From: Blastomussa wellsi
Lineage: Eukaryota > Cnidaria > Anthozoa > Scleractinia > Plerogyridae
DNA length: 64,000 nt
Direction of reading: 5' to 3'
NCBI GenBank assembly: GCA_947652115.1
Contig: OX393574.1
Location: 12,487,654-12,551,653 of the forward strand
Shown here one piece after another: positions 11,590 through 22,000 of the stretch (positions are counted from its first letter, which is position 1; the number at the start of each line of letters is the position of its first letter). The notes under the pieces are model-generated. The model had not been told where the DNA came from, did no database searches, and saw nothing but the letters and a program-made list of their open reading frames with translations. The position numbers and the translations under genes were made by a program.

Positions 11590-11883
11590 TTACCCTACCT
11601 TACCTTACTTATCTTACCATACCTTACCTTACTTATCTTACCATACCTTACCTTACTTATCTTACCATACCTTACCTTACTTATCTTACCATACCTTATC
11701 TTACTTATCTTTCCATACCTCACCTTACTTATCTTTCCATACCTTACCTTACTTATCTTTCCATACCTTAGCTTACTTATCTTTCCATACCTTAGCTTAC
11801 TTATCTTACCCTACGTTACCTTACTTGTCTTACCATACCTTACCTTGCCTTACCTTTCCTTAATTTAGCTTGCTAACCTTACC
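11590..11883 (+). repeat. TTACC-based satellite, second block
   Basis: The 24-bp-type units resume after the interruption. They become more degenerate to the right (TTTCCATACC, TTAGCTTACTT), as is usual at array edges. Confidence 0.95.
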
Positions 11884-12125
11884 TTAACTTACAATCTTTC
11901 CCGTAAAACCATGAGCACCAGAAATGTTTATGGAATTTAATTGTGTTACAAAGAAAAAGCCAATCAGGTGTGAGAAAACTAAACCGCAATCGGCAACGGT
12001 CATTAGTTTGTGGTTTTGAGGTTTGTTCGCGTGTCCTGAACTTTGCTGCGATTGGTCACTACACAACAAACATTCCAGGATTTTTTCTGGTGTTCACGGT
12101 TTTACGGGAAAGACTGTAACTTACC
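11884..12125. mobile_element. 240-bp MITE inserted at the edge of the satellite
   Basis: The ends are inverted repeats of about 36 bp: CTTTCCCGTAAAACCATGAG near 11894, against the reverse complement of GTTCACGGTTTTACGGGAAA near 12093-12112. Satellite-like TTACC sequence lies on both sides. There is no coding capacity. The target duplication is ambiguous because the flanks are repetitive. Confidence 0.75.
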
Positions 12126-12139
12126 TTACCGTCAGTACC

Positions 12140-12452
12140 ACATCAAGTTTGTCTTGTCTTTTTGTCTTCTTCTATCCTTTTCTGTGCTGTCTTGTCTTTT
12201 CTTGTCTTAATTGTCCTGTCTTCTGCTGCAGTGTCTTGTCTTTTCCTGTCCTGTCCCGTCCTGTCCTGTGTTTTCCTGTCCTGTTTTGTCTTTTCTTTAA
12301 ATTTCTTGTCCTGTCTTGTCTCGTCCTGTTCTTTCCTTTCTTTTCTTTTCTTGTCTTGTCTTGTCATTTCCTGTCCTCTCCTGCAGTTTCCTGTCTTCAG
12401 TGTCCTGTCCTGTTTTGTCTTGCTTTTACTTGTCTTGTCTTGTCCTTTCTGA
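12140..12452 (+). repeat. (CTTGT/CCTGT)n pentamer tract
   Basis: About 310 bp of imperfect TGTCT/TGTCC pentamers, again poor in purines on the + strand. It follows the MITE and the TTACC satellite directly, so two unrelated pentameric arrays lie next to each other. Open frames here on either strand are low-complexity artefacts. Confidence 0.93.
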
Positions 12453-14209
12453 AAATAGAACTAGTAAAAGCTAGAAAGGAAAACTTTAGATAAAGAATAT
12501 TAATAAAATCTTTTACAATCCCGAACCTCGAGCTGTCAAGCATCCAAATACAAGATGGCGGTATAGGGCAGAAAACACGGTCGATCAATCATGACAAGCG
12601 TTCAGACGCCAAAATAACTTCTGTACTGCAAACTAGCTAAGAAATATTCTCTAGTGTAAATTCGTCAAGATCATGATTAAAGAAAAATCGAGTAGAAATG
12701 AGTTAATTAATAGGTCTGAATTTGCAGATTTTTTTATTGTATATTTCATAAAGCCTTAGTCATTTTGGAACTAGGAAGTAGATTTTGTGTAGATGTGTAT
12801 TGATTAACAGTACTATGTAAGTTGTGATATCAGCTTATATATGAAGAGAGTGTCATTTTGAATGGCTGGGCTAAAATTTATTGCCTTGTTTTCGATGACC
12901 GTGAGTTCAAGGTCATTTGCCGTGGGCGATATTTTAGGTTTGCAGACCTGGAACTCTCTCCTCGGTGTTTGGAAATGTGATGAAACACTGTCTCTCGTGT
13001 TTGATGTATGTTTTACTTGAAACGCAGGGAACAAAGTCGTCTTTTCAAAAATACCCGCTCTTCAATTTGTTTCTGGTTCAATTGGGCTTGGTCTGGGTCA
13101 AAAGCCTCTGAAACGCTTCACAGTTTGTTTGCTATTTGCCTGATATCACGATATCATATTTTTATCACTCCTCCCCCATAATGGCGTTACATTTAGACAC
13201 AGGCAACATTAACATTGATAAGAAGAAAAAACGTTAAAGATCAACTGCACTAGTTAAGCAATATTAGCAAGAATCAGGCACAATATTCCAACGGAAATTC
13301 TGATGTGTGAGGACTGCAACTCATTCTGTTCACGAATGAGTGGTGATGTTTCAAAGTGTAGCAAATTTGCGCTTCACTGCTTTTGACTTTGAACCTTTTG
13401 TTATAAACCGTATAACGATCGATTCCCTGAAAAATTCAGCGCCAGATATATCCTGTCCTCTCGTCACACAATGCAAAAATTACTCATGCTAACTCGATCA
13501 AGGTAAACCCTTTCTTTAAATAACAACTGATCTGTGTCAATTGACTGGCTAAGATATATGAAACATTTTTGAACATCTCATTGGAACATTTGGAACATCT
13601 TACCATAGCTGAGGTACGCTCTATTTAAAGCGATAAATGGGTTTTATCTTCTTAATTATCCTTGGCGTAATGAATGGTAAAACCATATAACTGTAAACCA
13701 TGTTTTTCGACCGTAATTTAAGTCTAAGGTATTTTAGTAGTAGCTCAGCTATGTGCGTGAATGTGATTGGTTCTTCGCATTTTCTGTTCGCCGATAGAAA
13801 ACGATTGCGCGTGTGTTGCTCTCTAAAAGATTAGAGTTTTCTTTACTTTTGGCTAAAAGGTACAAAAAATGGTAGCTTTTGGAATGTAATTCGGATTCCC
13901 TCGTTTTCTACGAAAAGTCAACTTAGCTGCACCTCGTTAACTATTCGCCGTTTACCTCATTTTTCCCGGATGGGCCAAAATCTGATTGTTTATTGGCATA
14001 TGTGCAGTTGTTTGCAAAAGTGAAATCGCATCGAAACTAAGTTTTGTCTTCATAACTCGAAATTTAACAAAACTCATAGTTCCTGCTTTCACTTTGACCT
14101 TAGGTAAACAAAATGCCGAAAGTTTTGATCACTAGGAATGATGAATATGCTCTGGATATCGTCGCGTTCTGTTATACGAAAGGTGGCTGTTTGATTGTGG
14201 AAATGAAAG
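12453..14209. other. no gene recognised
   Basis: No supported coding region. A copy of the TGTTTGGATACCC repeat lies at about 12955-13015. Confidence 0.4.
12955..13015 (+). repeat. short copy of the TGTTTGGATACCC / GATGAAACACTGTCTC repeat
   Basis: Contains CGGTGTTTGGAAATG, GATGAAACACTGTCTCTCG and TGTTTGATGTAT. It matches 48226-48282 and, in reverse complement, 53560-53615. Confidence 0.65.
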
Positions 14210-14212
14210 TTG

Positions 14213-14535
14213 TTGTGTGCTGCTGTTTAATTATATTGCACAAAGTGGTTCTAACTTTGTAGTATGTATATGAAATCCTAATGTGTGACCATTCAAATGA
14301 AAGCTATGGAGCAGTACTTTCATGCGGTACTGTTTATTATGCTGTACAAGGTGGTCCTAACTTTTAAGTCTGTGGATGAAACCCTAGTGTGTGACCATTC
14401 AAATGAAAGCTATTGAGCAGTACTTTCATGCGGTACTGTTTATTATGCTGTACAAGGTGGTCCTAACTTTTAAGTCTGTGGATGAAACCCTAGTGTGTGA
14501 CCATTCAAATGAAAGCTATTGAGCAGTACTTAACG
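14213..14535 (+). repeat. 106-bp tandem repeat, three units
   Basis: GTGTGACCATTCAAATGAAA recurs at 14283, 14389 and 14495, exactly 106 bp apart. The second and third units are nearly identical (CAAGGTGGTCCTAACTTTTA, CGGTACTGTTTATTATGCTG); the first is more diverged. Open frames across it are incidental. Confidence 0.9.
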
Positions 14536-16090
14536 AAAGACAGTTGTAAGATTCCCATTCTCCCTCGTTGGTCCACCCGGCCGCAAAAAGCTTGTCAGAC
14601 GCAGATCCAAGACTCGAGCCAAAGCAATACAGAATACAGAGTTCCGCTGAGTGTCAATTTTCTTGGTTTTCAGATCCCGACAAACCATTTCAATTATCCT
14701 CTGGAGAATCGCCTTCTGTTTTCATCGAGCCAATCAGTTATTAATTTACGTTGGGAAATCCAATCAGAACAGTAACAAAGCAGATATCTACACAGATACA
14801 CTACCCGGATCTTCCGATCTAAAGTTGCAGAACTGAGGGTGCGTACGGGGGCCCACACCTAGGCCTAGTGTTTAAGGCTTGTAAACATTTCTTGGAAAAG
14901 TGTTATTTTATAATTATTGTGTCAACAGAACGTTGTTAGCGGGTGTGGGGTAGGGATAACGTCCTTGTCGGTAATTACGTCGCATCCGTGTTGCGCCAAC
15001 GAGTCGTATTTATTCTGACGGTCTATTGCTTAAGTAACGACCAGTCCAAAAAAAGTTGTATCAAATACAAGCAGTCATTTGAATCTTGAAGATTAAAAAT
15101 TATATCTTTGAATTTTTTAATGATATGCAATGTCACGTTGCTTTCCGAGAAACATTTTTCTAAGAAAACGGCAAGCGTGTAAACCTTGTTGCAAACGCTG
15201 AAATCAACAAAACGCCGCGCTGTTACGCACAGAATGTGCGAGTAGCATGGATTTCTCTTTGGTTGTTTCTTGCAACTCGTTCAGGAATGAGCCCCATCGC
15301 TTTCGTAAGTATGCAAGATCTAAATCGATCTTGAATAATAATCAAATTTGGTTTCTACGAAACAAGTTGTTTTCGTTCGACGCTTTCAGCGATGCATTTA
15401 TTTAAGCTTATATATTGTTGAAAAAGTTCGTTTACCGATCGACGCTTTTCTTCCTTTGTCGCTTTAAAGAGTAGACTCGATCAAAGCAACAGAGAATTTA
15501 GTTTGTTACTTTTCATCGCAAGTAACTTTGCCATTCGTGATGAATTATTGGAATAGCAGGTACCCGAGATAAATCTGAGTGATGGCTTGAAGAATGCTTG
15601 CCTAATAACTTCTTCCGCTTGGTGCATCTTAAAAGCGGTCCTTAAACAGAGTCTGAAAGAGTAAAATGTATCAAGTTGAGAATAAAATACTATAATTATA
15701 TTCTTGCAAAGTAACGAAAAGTTGAGATTGAAGCATTTTATGAAGATAATTTCTAATGAACGTTCGATTTCGATGGTGGGTCAGTTTTAAACGAGAAGTT
15801 TTTGGTTTAAAAAGTTTTAAACGAAAAAATGTATGATTAGAAAGTGAAAGTGACACTTCCGCGTTTTCTGAAAACGTTTGGTGTACGTGTGTGATAATTT
15901 GGTAACATATTTATCTTTACTAATATTTTCTGTGCGTTTTCTAGCCGAGCTTTAAGGTACGATGAAAGCTACCAAGTAAAGCAATTCCATAAGTAATTAA
16001 TAATAGTTTGGCTTTAATACTGAGTCTCACTACACATGTACAGTCACACAGTGACTTTGTTGTTGGAAAGTGGGCGGGTCATGGTACATG
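14536..16090. other. no gene recognised
   Basis: Unassigned sequence. A 92-codon frame at 14497-14775 overlaps the tandem repeat and shows no domain. Confidence 0.35.
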
Positions 16091-19000
16091 ATGTTCTCCA
16101 TCAGTAAAAAAGGTGAATTAAAACCAGAAATTGCAAAGAAAACCAGCTCATCGACAAGTTAGGATTTGTTTAAATTATTGTTGTAAGTTACAGCAGTAAA
16201 GTTTCTCAGGTGATAAGCACTTGTCTGTTAAACTTACTATCCTTTTACAAGATTGTAACATTTGTTGCAGGTCCGTTTGCAGGGACGATCAACGCAGAAT
16301 TATTCACGGAAGAAACGATTTCACCCGGAAACGGGAGTCCCTACGTAACACTATTCAACGGTTATGGAAAGAACCACAAGCACATTGCGTTAGGGAATGT
16401 CTACGGTGATTATGAAGCGATATCGCGAAATGGCTTTCAAGAAACAGAGCCACAAGAAACGAGCCCTGAGAGGACTGTTGGTTATGGCAGACCAAGATCT
16501 CACGCAAAAAGACTTCATTCTTGGAGTGGTCCCGTGTCTGAAAGCGAAGATAGATTTAACCACGATCATGTCCACTGCACTAAGGTAGGTGACAAAGATT
16601 CGCATACATTGGTCTCACATGACGTTTTCTTTGAATGTTACTGCTATTGTGGTCAATTACATAGGCGTACGGGCAATTTTTTGCTAGGGGGTGGGGGGGG
16701 GGGGGGGGGTTGGGGCGGTGAACTATTTGCCCCAAATATTCTCGCAAGTTGCCTTCCCAAATTTTCGCATTCGGGCCTAGTGGCCCATCAGGCCGGAGCT
16801 TATCCCGGTTTCTGTAGCATGAGGCGATAGAGTATGTCTACTCCCCCTGGATGGGATGCTAGTCCATCGCAGGGTTACCCCCCAGCTGAAAATTCGCCGG
16901 TGCTCATTTCCCTTTCGTAAACAAGCGATACCATTTTTAACGGTCGATGCCATAATTGGTAGCCAAGCTTTTCGGAATGGACGATGCTATATCTGCTCTA
17001 GTTTAGGCCTGGACTAGGTAGAAACTGGTTATAATTTGGTGATAGACTAATAAACACTCTAAAATTGCTTAATTGCTCACTTTCTAACTAGTTTGCTTGC
17101 GGTTAGCATTTATTTGTTGACTGGGGCAACAGTAAAGTAAAATAAATTAAGAAAGTCAGTTTTTATAATTAGATTTTGCGAGAATTGGATTGGCCTGGTA
17201 GTGTAGTGGTGAGATAAGAATGTAGGCACGTCAGAGGTTCACGGTTCGAATCTGGTCATTGACGTACATATTTTCTTTCTTTTGTGTGGGATAAAAATTC
17301 GATGATAGGCAAGAATATTCAAGTGTCGCTAAAATGGCATCGCTTGTTTACGAAAGGGAAATGTGCTTCGCCGGTACCCATTTATACACCTGGGTGAAAC
17401 GAGGCACTGTGAGAGTAAAGTGTCTTGCCCAAGAACACAACAGTGTTCCCGGTTAGAGGCTCGAACCCGGACCGTCCGATCCGGAGTGCAGCGCACTAAC
17501 CATTAGGTCACTGCGCCTCCCATGTTTAGCAGCAGCAAATTTTGTTGCTTGGACATAAAAATTGACGCTGGTAAACAATGCTTCCCATTCCCTTGTTTTG
17601 CCTGGCTATCATTCTCTTTTCGCACTGGTAAATTTAATTATTTCTTTCGCTATAACCAAGAACACGTATTTTTGTCATTTTTTCCTTGTCTTAGTTAGGT
17701 CTTTTTATTTTCCATTTTCCATCAGTTGTTTTGATTTAATTTTCTTGGCATGGAAAATGTCAAAGCATGACTGATGTATTTCTGAAGAACCCCAGTGTAA
17801 ACCACGTTTGTACTGGTTTTTCTCTGCGAGTTCCAATTTTTGTGTTTCGGGTTCTTGTCCGAATATAAGTACTTTCGCTCATACACAAAATTTTAAAATG
17901 CGCCCAGGGTCGCGTTGTTCAAAGCTGCGTTGAGATAACCCAGATTTGAATTCATAAATACAAGCTTTAAGAGCAAATTCAGTTTAATTCTTTTTGTCTA
18001 TAATTTGATGAGGGAATGCTCTAAAAAATATAGAAAATTATTGGACAAAATATTTTTAAACAAAAGAAAAAGAAACCGGGATTAAAATTTAACCCCGGAT
18101 TAGCACAAATCGGCCTTCGAACAACTGGGCCAAGGACTACAAGAAATAGATATCAAGTAAATTGGCGAAGGAAGAGGGGGAATCGTTCTTATTATTAGCT
18201 TTTAGCTATTTTCCCAAGCCACAACGGCCAAACTTGAAAAACTCAGCCTGACTTTTTCAAGTTGAGATCTTAAGCTTCGTATGGTATCACAATGATATCA
18301 CTCCTTTTCTGGCTCAGTACACTGGCAAAGTAAATTTAAAAGAAAAATGGACCACTATTGGTAGGTTTCCTCACCGTTTCCATGCCTTGGGTGAAAATAC
18401 GTCTTCAGATTTTGGAGTTTTTTGAACGTGACAGTTATTTCAAAGGCGCATTTCAAAAATCTTAACAGAAAACCTTGGTAAATATGCAAATAAGTCTTGA
18501 CTGAACTATAACCTTCTTTTTTTCTTACAGGCAATTGAGGAAACGGGGCATCACACTGGGATGGACGGGAGAATGGAAAGTCAAGGCTGTTGCATTAGGA
18601 AGCAGGACGCAGCTCTACATATTGCTAAACATTTAGAAAATGCCTTCCAGTTGGGTCACCATCCTTCATTTGCGGTCCATTTGGAGTCCCAAGAATGCAC
18701 AGTGGATACAACCCCTAGAAGATGGTCTGCTGAATTTCGCGATACGGATCTGTCAGCCTTACGAACCAAGAGCATTGTTCCCTCGAAGCCGAAAGCGCGA
18801 GTCACTAACCATAGGACAACTACGCGAAGCCATCTTGAAGGTGAAGGTGAGTCCAATAACAAAACACACACCTGCCGAAATGGAGCGCGCCCTGTTATAG
18901 CATATGCCCAAAACATGGCTCTTGAGGACGAACCGAAGTATGAAGATCTTCAACAAAGGATCCTTGTTGTATTGAAACGTTATGGACCTTTGGAGTCTAT

Positions 19001-22000
19001 AGATATTGCCAAGGCTCTTAAATGTGAGATAAGGGAGAAGGTAAACCATGCCCTATACTTGCTCAATAGAAAAGGTCTTGTTTGTCCTGCAGTTTCGAGA
19101 GATGGCTCAATCATAGCGTGGATGTCAGCCGAGCAGCCTTTTCTTGGATATCGAGCGAACCCAGGAGTGATTGGTGGCGAAAGAAGCAAAGACAAATGTT
19201 TTAGAAGAACTTCCTATGAAGAACTCTGTGTGCAGCTAGGGAGGAATTCCCCTGGCGGTGGGTACGATAGTAGGCCAAGACAAGAGCCTCGAGGTGTTGA
19301 CGGCATGAAGCCATGGATGCGATCCAGTGGGAACAGCCCTCCACTAAGTGAAAGAAGTGCGTCGAGCTATTGCAACGTGTGTGGAATTTCATTCGTGTCG
19401 GAGCCGCAATATGAGGAACACCTTCGAAGCACGAAACATCAAAACAAGGTAGCAAAGGTTAGTGCGATTCCATACAAGAAATTCTGCGAGTGTTGCAAAG
19501 TGCATCTAAATTCCCAATCGCAAGCCAAAGAGCACTTCAGCAGCGGAAGGCACGAACAAACTGTTGCGAAGTCTCAAAAGGCACCACCTCAGCAACATCT
19601 TCCATTGATCACTGTTCCTGAGCAGTCCACTCCACAGCTAAGCACAATAACACAGCCGTACGACTACCAGCTTGAGTTGTACAGCAAGGCAATGAACACA
19701 AATGCTGTGTGCTTTCTTCCGACTGGAACTGGCAAAACGCTTGTGGCCTCCTTGGTCATCGCGCACATGCTCAAGTTGAATCCATCTCGGCAAGTGGTCT
19801 TCTTAGTCGATCGTGTTCTTCTCGTCCTTCAGCAAAGTGACTATCTTAGAAAGGAACTGTCGAGTGTCCGAGTCGCGGATGAGAGGGGTACTTTCAAAGG
19901 TACCAGGCCCGTTCGCATCGGAGCGGTCTGTGGTGAAATGAGGAAGCTTGAAGGGAATGCTCGCATCTATGAGCAGGACGTTCTAATCATAACAGCTGAC
20001 TGTTATAGAAATCATCTAAATAACGGAACACTTCGCTTCGATGATGTTTCATTGTTAGTTCTTGACGAAGCACATCACTGCAACAAAGACCATCCTTACA
20101 ATGTCATCATACGAGACTTTTATCTGAGGGAAGATGCTCTTCTCGGTCATCGACCCAAAATCCTGGGACTCGCAGAATCTCTTGCTGGAGAGATCTCTCT
20201 GGACAAAACAACCAAGAGATTACAGAGACTCTTAGGGAACCTTGGCGAAGCACAGATGTTGGTTGTCACAGACCATGCGAAAGAACTGGAAAAGAAGACC
20301 AACAGAGCTCCACCTGACTGCATCGTTGCTTCATATACCAATTCTGAATGCCAGCTCATGGACATGCTTATGGAATACGCCACCAAAGCATTCAACTTGT
20401 CTGTACGATTGAGCGAGATGAAGGACTACAAAGACATCTTTCAGCCATCATCTGGCGGCCATTTTAGCATCGATGACATCTGCCCTGTTCTTGGTGTGAT
20501 CGATAACATTTTACTTTCTCGCCCCGAATCTAATGCCTTGTATTCGCTGCTGCACTTTCAGCACATCTGCGAGGCTGTGTGCACGCTTCAGGAGTGTGGG
20601 GAGCAGATAGCGATGTATCCGATAGCAGAGCTGGCAGACGAGAAGTGTCCTTTCGGGTTTCATTGGGCAGAGAATGCGGGTTTTCCATGCATCAAAGTCA
20701 GGTCCTATTTGGAACATCATCTCAGCAAAGGTAATTTCAATTTCAATATATCATGGTGCGTATTTTTGCAGCCAAACTAAAACTTTGTCAATTAAAGAAC
20801 TCGATATTTTTAGACGATTTGCAAAGTTGGTTTTAAGTAAAATGCCAAAATAATAGTTAAATAAGGATGGTTAGGATTGGAGAAGAATCAGCTGGATTTC
20901 AAAGGACCAACTTGAGCTGCACGAAAAGAGAGTTGATTACGTTCCACGATTTATTCACCATCAGTGTCGTAAAAAGGAACTTAAGCGGTGGTTCTTGTTC
21001 CGGTGAACAAGCGAAAAGAAAATAAGAAATTGCCCTTGCGAAAATGCCATGGAATTAACTTAAATCAAAGTACTTCGTTCCTTTGCGAGCGCATGTGGTT
21101 GAAGAAGTGTCACTTACCTATAGCGACAGTCTTTGTTTCGCCAACTGAGATGAACTGAATTATCTGTTGAAACTTCTATTTTCTTTTCCCATAAGGTTGT
21201 GTTTCAGAGCTTTGTGGGTTAGATTCAGGAATAGAACAACTGATGAAGCAATTTATGAAAGTAAACTGGACTGAAGTGGACTTGGTTTTGGTACTTGTCA
21301 AACGAGCACGTACGGCGCGATACCTGGCTAACTTTCTGTCAAATTGCGGGAGGCTGGTCTCATGGTTACACGGAGTGAGGACCACGTTCTTTGCGAAATA
21401 TGGATGCGGTTCTACTGATCAAGGTAAGGCCTTATTATGTAATTGATTCGTTGGTTGTGTCAAGTGAGATCTCCCAATCTGGCGGAGGGGAGCACAAAGA
21501 GGACTGGGTGGCCATGGAGTCTGCAGCCATCTGTTACTCCGAGTCTAGAGTGTTTTGACATGACGTCACGGCGGCCATATTGGTGTCCCAAAGCAAAGAA
21601 ACGGCGGCCATATCGGTGTCTCAAAACAATCCTCCGGGAATTGAACTCCATTGTTATGAAATTCAGCAATCGAATATGGCCGCTTGTCACGCGTGTGAAA
21701 ATACTCTATAACATCTACGATAGTGAAACTTGGAGGGTGTAAAATAGTTCTAAAACTGGTTATTTATAAGTTTGTGGAAAAAGATGATGACGTCATAGGT
21801 CGTCCAAATCACACCAATGGCCCAATTTATGCTAGAGATGGGTCATGGATGGATCATCCGTATGGGAACGGTAATCTGTCCGATAACTTCTCTTTGTAAA
21901 ATACGGATCATCCGCCCAGAGAGCTTATCGTGATAGTTCGTCTTGACCCACGACTATCGTGGATAATCCGTCCAACGAACTGTAAGACACACCGATAGTT

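Larger units (their letters stand above)
16735..17520 (-). mobile_element. tRNA-derived SINE, minus strand, split by a later insertion
   Basis: Reading the minus strand from 17520, a tRNA-like head has box A-like TGACCTAATGGTTAGTGCG and box B GGTTCGAGCC, then CTTGGGCAAGACACTTTACT and CACCCAGGTGTATAAATGGG. The element breaks at ACCGGCGAA (17375-17367) and resumes at 16901 with the same ACCGGCGAA, followed by GGTAACCCTGCGATGGACTA and GCATCCCATCCAGGGGG. I recognise both parts as one widespread invertebrate SINE type. The 465 bp between them are a separate element. It lies in an intron of the helicase gene, in antisense. Confidence 0.8.

Noticed and set aside
10043..11771. Open frames of 495 and 565 codons rich in Leu, Pro, Tyr and Thr
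   Set aside because: They are the translation of the TTACC satellite, whose G-poor strand has few stops in two frames. There is no domain or splice support.
10141..12452. CRISPR-like array
   Set aside because: Units are directly contiguous pentamer-based tandem repeats with no unique spacers, in an animal genome.
12143..12493. Ser/Leu/Phe-rich (+) and Asp/Lys/Arg/Gln-rich (-) frames
   Set aside because: Low-complexity translations of the CTTGT/CCTGT pentamer tract.
16210..16830. 206-codon frame running through a glycine stretch
   Set aside because: A donor at 16585 ends the exon; the rest reads into a poly-G run and SINE sequence.
17190..17265. Functional tRNA gene
   Set aside because: Box A and B are present but the stems do not pair well, and it lies inside a MITE. 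A SINE head is the better reading.
18846..18900. 55-bp intron between GTGAGT and TTATAG inside the Z-alpha exon
   Set aside because: Too short, with a poor acceptor. Removing it would not bring the alternative upstream frame into phase with Z-alpha.
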